Shown in pieces: positions 34,868 through 41,241 of a stretch of 53,744 nt of DNA. The stretch lies in IMG/VR virus record IMGVR_UViG_3300025590_000010, positions 1-53,744 of that record; one strand, written 5' to 3'. Source of the stretch: a virus. Below the pieces are notes generated by a model. It was not told the DNA's origin. It was given only the letters and a program-made list of their open reading frames with translations, and did not search any database. A program made the translations under genes and the position numbers. Position 1 is the first letter of the stretch. The number at the start of each line of letters is the position of its first letter.

Positions 34868-35232
34868 TCGTTTGAACCTTCTTTTGGTGGCAGATAGAAG
34901 ATGCCTCCACCAGATGTTACGTCTATTTTGTCTACCTTACCAAGTCCTGCACGATCTAGCAAGTCCTTAGCTGCAATCATCTTCTCTTTTATGCCTAGCT
35001 CAGTAGGGTCATACAGAGCACCTACCATAGACATAGCAGCTTTAGGAGCAACACGTGCAAAGTAAGTACGTGTCTTCTCACCGATCTCATCCTTGAGAGC
35101 TTCAACAATAGCCGAAGTGCTAGATGCAGGGTCATAACCTGCAAGCTTCTTAGCTGCTACTGCATCACCGTTAGCCTCATCAAAGAGTACCTCTAGGAAG
35201 CGCTGTTGCTTTTCTGTTAGTGCTCTAGCCAT
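34864..35232 (-). CDS. terS: Terminase small subunit-like protein
   Basis: A 122-aa protein. The N-terminus LTEKQQRFLEVLFDEANGDAVAAKKLAG is the helix-turn-helix opening of many phage small terminases, followed by KDEIGEKTRTYFARVAPKAA and a KEKMIAAKDLLDRAGLGK helix. The C-terminal GGGIFYLPPKEG tail is also typical. It recognises phage DNA and regulates the large subunit. It lies upstream of the HTH protein and terminase large subunit in the same transcript. Confidence 0.8.
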   Translation of the reverse strand: MARALTEKQQRFLEVLFDEANGDAVAAKKLAGYDPASSTSAIVEALKDEIGEKTRTYFARVAPKAAMSMVGALYDPTELGIKEKMIAAKDLLDRAGLGKVDKIDVTSGGGIFYLPPKEGSNE

Positions 35233-35241
35233 GTTATTTCC

Positions 35242-35715
35242 TTACCACTTGCCTTGTTTTACGCCTAGGAAGTACATCCCTATTATTAAAGCACCCACAC
35301 CCGCTAATGCTACTGCAATACCTACAGCCCAGTTAATACAGTTGTCTATGAACTCTTGCTTCTTATAGACTAACTCACGTTGTTCTTTGCGTTGCTGTGC
35401 TTCTATTCGTACTATCTCATCCCAGGCACTAGGGCCATACGTCCAAGAGATGTGTGCCTTAAGCTCTTCTCGCATCTCTTTGAGCTTCTGCTTTTGTGAC
35501 CATATGTCTAATGCAGTAGCTTGGTTGTCATTAAACATCTTGTACATTGGAGGGTTCTTAGCTTTTTCCTCCAAGAAGTCTAGGTCACTTACAGCCTTAG
35601 ACCATTGAGATACTGCACCTGCCATACCACTGATTTCTCTGCCTACAGATACAGCTTTCTTGATGCCATTGTAAGCCGTAGTAGCTGCCGCCATAGCTGT
35701 AAAAGGATCAATCAT
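35242..35715 (-). CDS. Conserved phage protein with C-terminal membrane helix
   Basis: A 157-aa protein. It has an N-terminal amphipathic segment (MIDPFTAMAAATTAYNGIKK), a long charged coiled-coil core (about 70-125, with SWTYGPSAWDEIVRIEAQQRKEQ), and one transmembrane helix (about 128-149). The opening and the W.E..R motif occur in many marine phage genomes near terminase. Function unknown. The start overlaps the upstream small gene (ATGA). Confidence 0.68.
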   Translation of the reverse strand: MIDPFTAMAAATTAYNGIKKAVSVGREISGMAGAVSQWSKAVSDLDFLEEKAKNPPMYKMFNDNQATALDIWSQKQKLKEMREELKAHISWTYGPSAWDEIVRIEAQQRKEQRELVYKKQEFIDNCINWAVGIAVALAGVGALIIGMYFLGVKQGKW

Positions 35716-35885
35716 TTGAACTTAACCTCTACTGGACATACATAGTTATAACTTACTCTGTACACTCTGTCATACCAGAGACCATTCTTAGGTAAGCCAC
35801 AGTCGTAGTAACAATACTGAAATAACCTATTACCACTGTCAGTCCATGCGTGATTGAATGATATAAAGGCTAGTACGCATAGCAA
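35712..35885 (-). CDS. 57-aa Cys/Tyr-rich exported protein with TTG start
   Basis: Too short for usual gene-length cut-offs. The frame opens after a stop and the best start is TTG 35885, with AAGGG 9 nt upstream; its TGA stop overlaps the next ATG as ATGA. The product has a hydrophobic N-terminus (MLCVLAFISF) ending near HAW, like a signal peptide. A compact region follows with QYCYYDCGLP, LWYDRVYRV and YNYVCPVEV. Three Cys (C25, C29, C50) lie in the predicted mature part. No family recognised. Confidence 0.6.
   Translation of the reverse strand: MLCVLAFISFNHAWTDSGNRLFQYCYYDCGLPKNGLWYDRVYRVSYNYVCPVEVKFK
35745..35773 (-). promoter_or_regulatory. Possible promoter ahead of the terminase block
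   Basis: On the - strand, ATGACA (35773-35768), 17 nt and TATAAC (35750-35745), continuing TATAACTATG. Each hexamer has one mismatch to consensus, and the tail resembles the TATAACTA promoters elsewhere in the genome. It lies inside a small coding gene, so chance is possible. Confidence 0.35.
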
Positions 35886-35887
35886 AA

Positions 35888-36247
35888 CTACTTGCCCTTT
35901 TTATCTAGCATACTTTCGTGGTCACGACCAATGTACTTTAGCTCATTCTCAATAATAGCTACTCGTTGTTGCAGTTCAGTGATCCTAGAGATAGTACGGG
36001 TTAAAGCGTCTAACTCCTCCCATAACTCTTCTACATCATCCCATACGTATTGTATTTCTACACCATTACCTGCAACATCACGTTTAAGGTTAACGTTATC
36101 TTCAATAGCCATACGGGAGCCAAGCTGGCTTACTGTTTCTTCTAGGCTTGCTATTGTGGAGGCTTGTTGAGATACCCACCACACACCACCAGCAAGCTGT
36201 ACAGCCATAGCAGCTACAAGTGCTAAAGGTATCTTAACGTTTTCCAC
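35888..36247 (-). CDS. Membrane-anchored coiled-coil protein (holin- or spanin-like topology)
   Basis: A 119-aa protein. The start is GTG 36247 because GGAGAG lies 5 nt upstream and 14 nt after the DUF1127 stop; a longer reading would overlap that gene. One transmembrane helix (about 5-26, PLALVAAMAVQLAGGVWWVS) is followed by a long charged coiled coil (TIASLEETVSQLG..., ITELQQRVAIIENELKYI). This topology is typical of phage lysis accessory proteins, but no spanin or holin family is certain. Confidence 0.65.
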   Translation of the reverse strand: MENVKIPLALVAAMAVQLAGGVWWVSQQASTIASLEETVSQLGSRMAIEDNVNLKRDVAGNGVEIQYVWDDVEELWEELDALTRTISRITELQQRVAIIENELKYIGRDHESMLDKKGK

Positions 36248-36261
36248 AATAGCTCTCCTAA

Positions 36262-36432
36262 CTATTTGAAACTTTCTGCTATGACATTGCGTATCTCTCC
36301 ACGAGCAATGCCAATATCGTGTAACTCTTTGTCTGACATGTTGGTTAGAATCCAATAGTCAGCACGGGCTTGTTGTGCTTTCTGTAAACTTGCGAGAAAG
36401 TTTGTGAATGTTTTAACGATTAGTGCGTACAT
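36262..36432 (-). CDS. DUF1127 (YjiS-like) small protein
   Basis: A 56-aa protein from ATG 36432 with AGGAA 6 nt upstream. The second half, TNMSDKELHDIGIARGEIRN, is the DUF1127 signature (L/MxDxxLxDIGIxRxxI). The N-terminal half is an amphipathic helix. These proteins are abundant in alphaproteobacteria, where small Arg-rich members influence RNA-level regulation of phosphate, carbon and stress responses; phage copies are less known. This copy is less Arg-rich than typical bacterial ones. It is the first gene of the lysis/terminase run after a 102-nt gap. Family call good; phage role unknown. Confidence 0.82.
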   Translation of the reverse strand: MYALIVKTFTNFLASLQKAQQARADYWILTNMSDKELHDIGIARGEIRNVIAESFK

Positions 36433-36534
36433 GGTATGTTCCTATGTGTTTAGCCTAGCTCCACTGCTAGACTTACATAGTTATACTCATGTTAGCGCTA
36501 TTTACCTCTACTAAGTTTGCATACCCGCTATGTG

Positions 36535-36894
36535 TTATCCAACAGGTACAAACGTTTCAGTTACAGTAAGGATAGTGTCAATATGACCAGCAGTAGTGGG
36601 AACGTTTTGTATCTTGTCACCAGGCTGTAGTACTAGGTCAATGTTTGTGAAGGAAACGTAATCACCAGCATTCAAACTCTTGCCTGACAGAAAGTGAGAC
36701 GTATAAGAATCAGCTGCTACATACCATTCTACATCTACAGAGTTTGTACTGCCACCACCGTTGACTACATGGATAAACGTAACCTCAGCTACACAGTTAG
36801 CAGGGCATGTATATACAACCTCTGTAGTATTGGTACTGTTGTGACCATACACAGAACGCATACGTGATGGCTTGCCCTGATTAACTAAACTCAT
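36535..36894 (-). CDS. Beta-structured protein, possible virion component
   Basis: A 119-aa protein with alternating beta strands (TEVVYTCPANCVAEVTFIHVVNG, VDVEWYVAAD, GDYVSFTNIDLVLQPGDKI) and a C-terminal TVTETFVPVG. The CPANC pair and jelly-roll-like spacing resemble small phage head-decoration or fibre proteins, but I do not recognise a named family. It is followed after 40 nt by a TATAAC-containing gap leading to DUF1127. Confidence 0.55.
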   Translation of the reverse strand: MSLVNQGKPSRMRSVYGHNSTNTTEVVYTCPANCVAEVTFIHVVNGGGSTNSVDVEWYVAADSYTSHFLSGKSLNAGDYVSFTNIDLVLQPGDKIQNVPTTAGHIDTILTVTETFVPVG

Positions 36895-37196
36895 TACTCG
36901 TCAACCCACGCTTCATTCTCTGGTGTGCTAGGATCATCTGCTATGTAGTGACCCTTAGATGTACGAGCACGTTTCTTACCCTTAGGTGCTGCAGCCTTCT
37001 TAGCCTTCTTAGGCTGTGTAGCTGCAATGTCAGCTGCTTCACAGATAGCATTAACGTTAGGGTCTTTGCTCTGTACGTTACCGTAGTTGTCTTCACCAGC
37101 TGACTGGTTACCCATGGAGTCCCACACGTAGCCATGCTCATCTACACGGTAACCCTTAGCTTCCAGTGCTTCTTGGTACTTGTGATAATACTTCAT
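36894..37196 (-). CDS. Lys-rich hypothetical protein
   Basis: A 100-aa protein. The N-terminal half (YHKYQEALEAKGYRVDEHGYVWDSMGN) is a small alpha/beta segment. The C-terminal half is basic (QPKKAKKAAAPKGKKRARTSKG), probably nucleic-acid binding or disordered, ending acidic. It overlaps both neighbours by 1 nt. No family recognised. Confidence 0.55.
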   Translation of the reverse strand: MKYYHKYQEALEAKGYRVDEHGYVWDSMGNQSAGEDNYGNVQSKDPNVNAICEAADIAATQPKKAKKAAAPKGKKRARTSKGHYIADDPSTPENEAWVDE

Positions 37197-37396
37197 TACT
37201 TCATCTTCTTCATAGGACGTTCTGCTGGATTAGATGCACCACAAGCTAAGCCACCTTCCTTGTAGCCCATCTTCTTCTTAGTCATACCACCCATACCGTA
37301 GCCTGACTTCTTAGCCATACCGCCACCCATGTAACCCATCTTCTTAGCTACTTCTGGTGCTTCCTTCTTAAGAGCCTTCATACCTTTGTTCATCAT
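37196..37396 (-). CDS. Met/Gly/Lys-rich repeat peptide
   Basis: A 66-aa protein from ATG 37396, with GAGG about 9 nt upstream; the ORF can be extended but would overlap the previous gene. The core repeats G-x-GGM-x-KK units: MGYMGGGMAKKSGYGMGGMTKKKMGYKEGG. It ends CGASNPAERPMKKMK. Similar GG/KK peptides end the 869-aa protein (GGLMKKKKK) and appear in the 978-aa virion protein. Possibly a disordered capsid-linked or DNA-binding peptide. Confidence 0.6.
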   Translation of the reverse strand: MMNKGMKALKKEAPEVAKKMGYMGGGMAKKSGYGMGGMTKKKMGYKEGGLACGASNPAERPMKKMK

Positions 37397-37397
37397 T

Positions 37398-37706
37398 TTA
37401 GTATTCCTCATCCATGTGTTGATCTTTACAGTCCCACCCTTGGCAGGACTTCTCTTGGCTACAAACAAACTTAAACTTACTACAAGCACCTAAGCCAGAC
37501 TCAATGTTCAATGACTTGAGAGTACGAGCACGGTTGTCAAAGTAATCACAGTTACCACAGGTCTTTAGCTCAGCCATCTCTGTAGGCTTATCCCAAGCCT
37601 TGCCTAGCTCCTCAGCAGTAGCACCATACATCCAGTATGTCTCTGCACGGTCACGGTTCTTAGGGTCAACCTCAGGTGGCTCCCCTAACATCAAACTCAT
37701 CATCAT
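37398..37706 (-). CDS. Cys-rich small protein, putative metal-binding
   Basis: A 102-aa protein. ATG 37706 is chosen because it overlaps the preceding TGA as ATGA. The Cys pattern CGNCDYFDN...GACSKFKFVCSQEKSCQGWDC gives seven Cys in about 45 residues, arranged CxxC-x(n)-C-x6-C-x5-C-x4-C, recalling HiPIP-like or zinc-binding phage proteins. It starts MMMSLMLGEPPEVDPKNRDR. Function unknown. Confidence 0.6.
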   Translation of the reverse strand: MMMSLMLGEPPEVDPKNRDRAETYWMYGATAEELGKAWDKPTEMAELKTCGNCDYFDNRARTLKSLNIESGLGACSKFKFVCSQEKSCQGWDCKDQHMDEEY

Positions 37707-37975
37707 GTTCGTTTCTTCCCTGATGCTGTAGTAGACCACTTAACTTTCTTTGGTCCTGTTTTCTTTGCTGCTTCTTTCTTACTAATCTTAGAAGCTACTG
37801 CCTTTGGTCTACAAGCTGGGTAGTCCCTACCGTCACCCTTAGACCTACCACAAGGCTTACCTGTCTTAACGTCTGTCCACTCTTCACCAAACCACTTACC
37901 TAAGCCACCAGCGGCATAACCACGAGCATTAGGCAGTACGTGTTGGCTATTTAACTTTGTTGGCTTTCGTGCCAC
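37703..37975 (-). CDS. DUF5872-like basic protein (C-terminal type)
   Basis: A 90-aa protein starting at GTG 37975, with a strong GGAGG 8 nt upstream that lies inside the preceding small gene. The core GLGKWFGEEWTDVKTGKPCG...DYPACRP is well known in marine phages and giant viruses as part of DUF5872-type proteins. The tail is Lys-rich (SKKEAAKKTGPKKVKWS). Probably nucleic-acid associated; no activity known. Confidence 0.68.
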   Translation of the reverse strand: MARKPTKLNSQHVLPNARGYAAGGLGKWFGEEWTDVKTGKPCGRSKGDGRDYPACRPKAVASKISKKEAAKKTGPKKVKWSTTASGKKRT

Positions 37976-38114
37976 TGTACTTACCTCCACGTGCTTTGTA
38001 AGTCTTAGTAAGCCAAGCAGACGCATAAGCGCTGGGCCATACGTCAAACTTCTTCTTAGCCTCAGCCTTGACCTTGTTATACAGTTTCGTGTTAGTCGGC
38101 TTAGGTGCTGCCAT
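37947..38114 (-). CDS. DUF5872-like basic protein (N-terminal type)
   Basis: A 55-aa protein that common length cut-offs miss. It starts at ATG 38114 in a TAATG junction with the previous gene and overlaps the next by 29 nt. The sequence KPTNTKLYNKVKAEAKKKFD then WPSAYASAWLTKTYKARGGK is the N-terminal half of DUF5872-type proteins. The other half is encoded immediately downstream in another frame, so the domain seems split over two coupled genes. Confidence 0.75.
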   Translation of the reverse strand: MAAPKPTNTKLYNKVKAEAKKKFDVWPSAYASAWLTKTYKARGGKYSGTKANKVK

Positions 38115-38326
38115 TACGCTGGCTCCCCATTGTAGCTTAGAGCTACACAGTTAGGCACTATCGTTGCGTGACTGTACTGCTCTTTAATCTTACGTGCTTC
38201 AGCTACGATAGAAGCCTGACACTCCTCTACACTGCTAAACACATACGGACTAGTCAATACCTGGCAATGCTCAGCTAAGGCAGACATACATACCATCATA
38301 ACACCAAGAGTACCTATGCTCACCAT
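38114..38326 (-). CDS. Small exported protein with signal peptide
   Basis: A 70-aa protein. Residues 1-18 (MVSIGTLGVMMVCMSALA) form a signal peptide with an ALA-type cleavage site. The mature part carries three Cys (EHCQVL, EECQAS, PNCVAL), so at least one disulphide is possible in the periplasm. It overlaps the preceding gene by 7 nt. No family recognised. Confidence 0.62.
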   Translation of the reverse strand: MVSIGTLGVMMVCMSALAEHCQVLTSPYVFSSVEECQASIVAEARKIKEQYSHATIVPNCVALSYNGEPA

Positions 38327-38598
38327 TTTACTTTATCAGCCCAGTACGCAGCAGAGAGCTTACCCTTCTTGATATTCTTAGCATGTCTAGCTTTGAAGGA
38401 TGCACGTTTCTTCTTCATGCGATCAGATTCACCTGCTTTAGGCTTACCTGCTGTGGACGCTCCCTGTTCACCGAAGCGGATGAGCTTAATGGTGTCACCT
38501 TCTTTGGCAAGGACAGCGTGGGACTTGGTAGGGTGCTTGGGAGTACGCTTGGGTTTGTTGTAACCTTCAAACTTCTCACCTCTATACTCAATCGCCAT
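38320..38598 (-). CDS. Conserved basic phage protein
   Basis: A 92-aa protein, strongly basic. The motifs NKPKRTPKHPTKSHAVLAKE, IKLIRFGEQGA, GKPKAGESDRMKKKRASFKA and RHAKNIKKGKLSAAYWADKVKW are highly conserved in many marine phage and prophage genomes. RHxxN and the basic helices suggest nucleic-acid binding. I recall no experimentally known role. The gene is second in the late - strand transcript. Confidence 0.7.
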   Translation of the reverse strand: MAIEYRGEKFEGYNKPKRTPKHPTKSHAVLAKEGDTIKLIRFGEQGASTAGKPKAGESDRMKKKRASFKARHAKNIKKGKLSAAYWADKVKW

Positions 38599-38848
38599 AA
38601 GGTCTCTTCCTGTCAGGGTCTAACACATCACTACGAGATAACATGCCCTCTAAGTACATAGCCCTCTCTACGTGATCCAGAGAGTACCTAACCCCTGTGT
38701 CAGCCTCTATAGCTGCACGTGCATAGAACACGTCACTACGAGGGATATGAATACGGCGTATACGCTTGGCACTACCGTCAGCTAAAGCAGAGTAAAACTC
38801 TTCTAGTATGTTATCATCTGCATATAGTTGTACGGGTTTAACAGGCAT
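38588..38848 (-). CDS. First late gene, hypothetical protein
   Basis: An 86-aa protein. ATG 38848 is chosen over an upstream in-frame ATG because the product then begins MPVKPVQLYADDNILEEFYS. It is mixed alpha/beta with a basic HIPRSDVFYARAAIEADTG segment and a helix HVERAMYLEGML. The sequence type looks phage-conserved, but I cannot name it. As the first gene after the divergent region it could be regulatory. Confidence 0.6.
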   Translation of the reverse strand: MPVKPVQLYADDNILEEFYSALADGSAKRIRRIHIPRSDVFYARAAIEADTGVRYSLDHVERAMYLEGMLSRSDVLDPDRKRPYGD

Positions 38849-38873
38849 TGTCAACACTTTTCTTAATAAAAAA

Positions 38874-38948
38874 GGTACGTGTCGCAAACTACATGTTAGG
38901 AGAGAGGAGACATGAGGAGAGTATACACATATGTTTGTGACACGTACC
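38874..38948. repeat. 16-bp inverted repeat in the late 5' leader
   Basis: GGTACGTGTCGCAAAC (38874-38889) is the inverse of GTTTGTGACACGTACC (38933-38948) with one mismatch, around a 43-nt purine-rich centre (GGAGAGAGGAGA on the + strand). It lies just before the first - strand gene, so the mRNA leader could form a long hairpin, or the arms could bind a regulator. Confidence 0.75.
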
Positions 38949-38952
38949 AGGA

Positions 38953-38992
38953 ATGTAACACTTATGTTTATACAAGTTTATGTGTGTTACAT
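38953..38992. repeat. 9-bp inverted repeat downstream of late promoter
   Basis: ATGTAACAC (38953-38961) and GTGTTACAT (38984-38992) form a perfect inverted repeat overlapping the expected transcript start of the promoter at 38999-39027. A third copy, GTGTTACAT, stands at 39318-39326. Operator-like. Confidence 0.65.
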
Positions 38993-38998
38993 ATGGAT

Positions 38999-39027
38999 AG
39001 TGTACAAACTATTAAGAAGGGTGTCAA
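38999..39027 (-). promoter_or_regulatory. Late promoter, proximal
   Basis: On the - strand, TTGACA (39027-39022), a 17-nt spacer and TACACT (39004-38999) make a good sigma70-type promoter reading into the late genes. Iteron-like AGTTTAACT motifs start 7 nt upstream of the -35. Confidence 0.72.
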
Positions 39028-39033
39028 CCCTAT

Positions 39034-39212
39034 AGTTAAACTATCTAAGTTAAACTTACTATTAATTATTACTTATATAAAGTTATAAGTGTATAGTTAA
39101 ACTCTGTAAGTTAAACTCTTCCTATGTCCAGTAACTTTATTAACACACTCTTTATATAGTTTAACTATTTATTATTTATTACTTGTATTAAGTTTAACTT
39201 AAATGTTTAACT
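39034..39212. repeat. Iteron-like array of AGTTAAACT / AGTTTAACT
   Basis: Four direct AGTTAAACT copies at 39034, 39048, 39095 and 39109 form two pairs with identical 14-bp spacing, followed by inverted copies AGTTTAACT at 39158 and 39191 and a one-mismatch copy at 39204. The array lies between the two - strand promoters in very AT-rich DNA. This is the layout of a repressor/activator operator set or of replication-origin iterons. Confidence 0.82.
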
Positions 39213-39232
39213 CTGTCTACTACTACTACGTA

Positions 39233-39260
39233 GTTATACTCCACAGAACACCCCTGTCAA
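39233..39260 (-). promoter_or_regulatory. Late promoter, distal
   Basis: On the - strand, TTGACA (39260-39255), 16 nt and TATAAC (39238-39233), continuing TATAACTACG. It has the same spacing and -10 as the + strand promoter at 50984-51011. Transcripts from here would cross the iteron-like array. Confidence 0.72.
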
Positions 39261-39579
39261 TCCCTAAAATACGCATACTCGTAAGAAAGTTTTACTAATG
39301 AGCGGATCTTTGCCTATGTGTTACATAAATGCACCACTTATATGCTTATGTGTTTGGAATGTGGCAACAATAAGGCAATCTAAAATACCCGTGCGTGTAG
39401 TTGTACATATATACGTAACCCCATACCCGCCCGTGGCCCTCGCACCCCCCCTCTTTTAGCATGGCATAGGGCGAATCGTGGTGGTTTGACTTGGTAAGTT
39501 ACTGTAAATGCTGTACTCTTTAACTGATGTGTCGTCAGACTATTCAAGAAAAGCGTGTGTTTTCAAGGAGTTTCAAAAG

Positions 39580-39646
39580 TGTGATCACAAATCAAAGAGG
39601 GATGCACAAAACACCAAACCACACCCCCTATTATGTGATCACAAAT
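39580..39646. repeat. Paired TGTGATCACAAAT palindromes
   Basis: TGTGATCACAAAT occurs at 39580-39592 and 39634-39646, 54 bp apart (about five helical turns). The core TGTGATCACA is a perfect 10-bp palindrome, so each copy is a plausible dimer-binding site on the early-gene side of the control region. Confidence 0.7.
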
Positions 39647-39886
39647 AGGCCACCCCCTCAAAGTAATGGCTGACTATATAATGGCACAAAAGAAAAACAT
39701 TCCTGCCAAGCCACAATGCGACAACATTATCCAACAAAAACACAGACTTATAAAATAATTAGGATAAAACGCAAAATAATTCTGGACAATCACAAAACAT
39801 TCGGGCCATAGTGAATACATCGAAAGCGACAAGGTTCAACCGCTAGCAGCGTAGCTCTACAAAAGAATCAGCGTCCTAGGCGATCA

Positions 39887-39945
39887 AGCCGCATAGAAGA
39901 GCCGCATAGAATACCAAGACCGAATAAAAGTAAGACCGAATAAAA
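39887..39945. repeat. Two adjacent short tandem repeats
   Basis: AGCCGCATAGAA occurs at 39887-39898 and again at 39900-39911 (13-bp period). AAGACCGAATAAAA occurs at 39916-39929 and 39932-39945 (16-bp period). They lie upstream of the first early gene in non-coding DNA. Confidence 0.75.
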
Positions 39946-40200
39946 CGATTGACTAACTAAACCGAATATGCAGACTGAATAGCAACAGAAGTAACGGCAC
40001 ATAGACTAGCTTAAGGACAGCGTCCAAGATACGGGGCGGTAGTACGGTGACTTGAATCAGCCCGTCAAAGGTCTGAGCTAGTGTGTCTAACAGATATAGC
40101 TAGGATAGGCTTTCCAGGTTACCGCTTGGCTTGTGCCTATCTCATGGTGTATCTAACCAATCACCTTAACCAATTAAATCTAACACAAGGAATGACCCCC

Positions 40201-40467
40201 ATGTATGTAATCGAAAAGAACATCCCAATGCCAAACGCAACTCGCAATGGCGTGGCTTACTATAAATACCCCTTCTTCACCATGAATGTTGGTGACAGTT
40301 TTGCTGTGCCTGTAGATCCAAGTACCACGTTAGGATACATCCGTACCCGTAGTCGTGTGGCTAATTGTGTATATAAACAACACCAGCGTCCCAATAACAA
40401 CAACATGAAATTCTGCTACCGCACAGATAAGGTGAACCGTGTGATCCGTGTCTGGCGCACAGCATAA
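40201..40467 (+). CDS. First early gene, small DUF7303-like protein
   Basis: An 88-aa protein. ATG 40201 is chosen because AAGGA lies 9 nt upstream; a longer reading from 40081 has no ribosome site. Features: a KYPFFTMNVGDSFAVPVDPS core, Arg/Lys-rich middle and a C-terminal RVIRVWRTA. The 'YPF..M.VGDSF.VP......RVWR' pattern is that of short phage proteins I associate with DUF7303. Early position and basic charge suggest a host-takeover or DNA-binding role, unproven. Confidence 0.65.
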   Translation: MYVIEKNIPMPNATRNGVAYYKYPFFTMNVGDSFAVPVDPSTTLGYIRTRSRVANCVYKQHQRPNNNNMKFCYRTDKVNRVIRVWRTA

Positions 40468-40537
40468 AAACTAACTTGACAGGTAGGCGCTTGATGTGCC
40501 TACTCTCTGGATAGTTTAACCCCGAAAGGATGACCAG

Positions 40538-41128
40538 ATGACCCAATATGTTCGCAACATTCTTAAACTCTACCGCCAAGCTTCCAATGATGACACGCTA
40601 AATGGTGTGGAATGGTACGCTAGGGCAGAACGTGTGGCGGTACAAATAGCTGACACTCACAAGCTTCCTATCAATACAGTGATTGGTGTCATGGCGGCAC
40701 TATCGCCTAACAATAGGTGGGAGCGTAACTGTAAAGACACTGACACCATGTGCGCTGCATGGCAGAGTGGCGACAGCTTGGATGACTTCAAGGTGTCATG
40801 CTATAACACGATGAAACAGAAGGCGTGGTCTATTCTACAGGATGACTTGATTGATGATGATGACATTCTGACACGCTTGAACGGGCAGAAGATCCGCTCT
40901 TTCTACTCTAACATTCGTGGACTGGATGAAGTGACTATTGACGGTCACGCTCTTAACATTGCCCGTGGTCAGCGTGAGGGCTTGACCTCTGATAAGACTA
41001 ACATGGGCAAGCGCCAATATCGTGAGTTACAGGTGGCGTATGTCACAGCAGCCAAGCGTGTGAAGGTCAAGCCTCATGTGCTACAGGCTATCACTTGGAC
41101 TACATGGAAACGTATTCATAATATCTGA
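40538..41128 (+). CDS. DUF7178-like, possible HhH DNA glycosylase-fold protein
   Basis: A 196-aa protein from ATG 40538 with GAAAGGATG upstream. Typical motifs: VIGVMAALSPNNRWERNCKDTD (about 48-69), KAWSIL, LNGQKIRSFYSNIRG, VTIDGHALNIARG (about 131-143) and a C-terminal KPHVLQAITWTTWKRIHN. I remember this combination from phage proteins of the DUF7178 type. The helical layout with a conserved VDxHA-like loop recalls HhH-GPD glycosylases, but a catalytic Lys/Asp pair is not assured. Confidence 0.62.
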   Translation: MTQYVRNILKLYRQASNDDTLNGVEWYARAERVAVQIADTHKLPINTVIGVMAALSPNNRWERNCKDTDTMCAAWQSGDSLDDFKVSCYNTMKQKAWSILQDDLIDDDDILTRLNGQKIRSFYSNIRGLDEVTIDGHALNIARGQREGLTSDKTNMGKRQYRELQVAYVTAAKRVKVKPHVLQAITWTTWKRIHNI

Positions 41129-41139
41129 GGAGATGTAGC

Positions 41140-41241
41140 ATGATGGCAACACTTTTAATCTTTGCCCTATGCTTGGGCTTCTCAATCGCTGGGGCTGCGT
41201 TTATGTATTTCCCATTAGATGACAACAAAGAGGATGAATGA
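41140..41241 (+). CDS. 33-aa membrane peptide
   Basis: A very short gene with a strong GAGGAG 7 nt before ATG 41140. The product is one transmembrane helix (MMATLLIFALCLGFSIAGAA) followed by an acidic tail. Its stop overlaps the next start (ATGA), so it is translationally coupled. Possible membrane-acting early peptide. Confidence 0.5.
   Translation: MMATLLIFALCLGFSIAGAAFMYFPLDDNKEDE

Larger units (their letters stand above)
38849..40200. other. Divergent control region / candidate origin
   Basis: About 1.35 kb without a supported gene, separating the two transcription directions. The left two-thirds is AT-rich. It contains two - strand promoters, seven AGTTAAACT-type motifs, inverted repeats, two copies of a TGTGATCACAAAT palindrome and tandem repeats (listed separately). 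A TATAAT hexamer occurs at 39677-39682 with no good -35. No + strand promoter for the early genes was found with confidence. Confidence 0.7.

Noticed and set aside
38849-38854. TTGACA on the - strand touching the first late start codon
   Set aside because: A transcript from it would start inside the gene, and no -10 lies at the proper distance.
39034-39212. CRISPR-like array
   Set aside because: The 9-bp motifs are too short, appear in both orientations and have no regular spacer length.
39683-39758. 25-codon frame on the + strand
   Set aside because: No ribosome site, sits in the control region, and the sequence shows no protein-like features.
39833-39839. T-loop-like GGTTCAA suggesting a tRNA
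   Set aside because: Flanking bases do not form T-arm, anticodon or acceptor stems. No tRNA gene was seen in the window, though none was searched for with software.
40476-40506. TTGACA with TACTCT, 19-nt spacer, before the 196-aa gene
   Set aside because: The spacer is too long for sigma70. The GTAGGC/GCCTAC stem overlapping it has no U tail, so it is also not a terminator.
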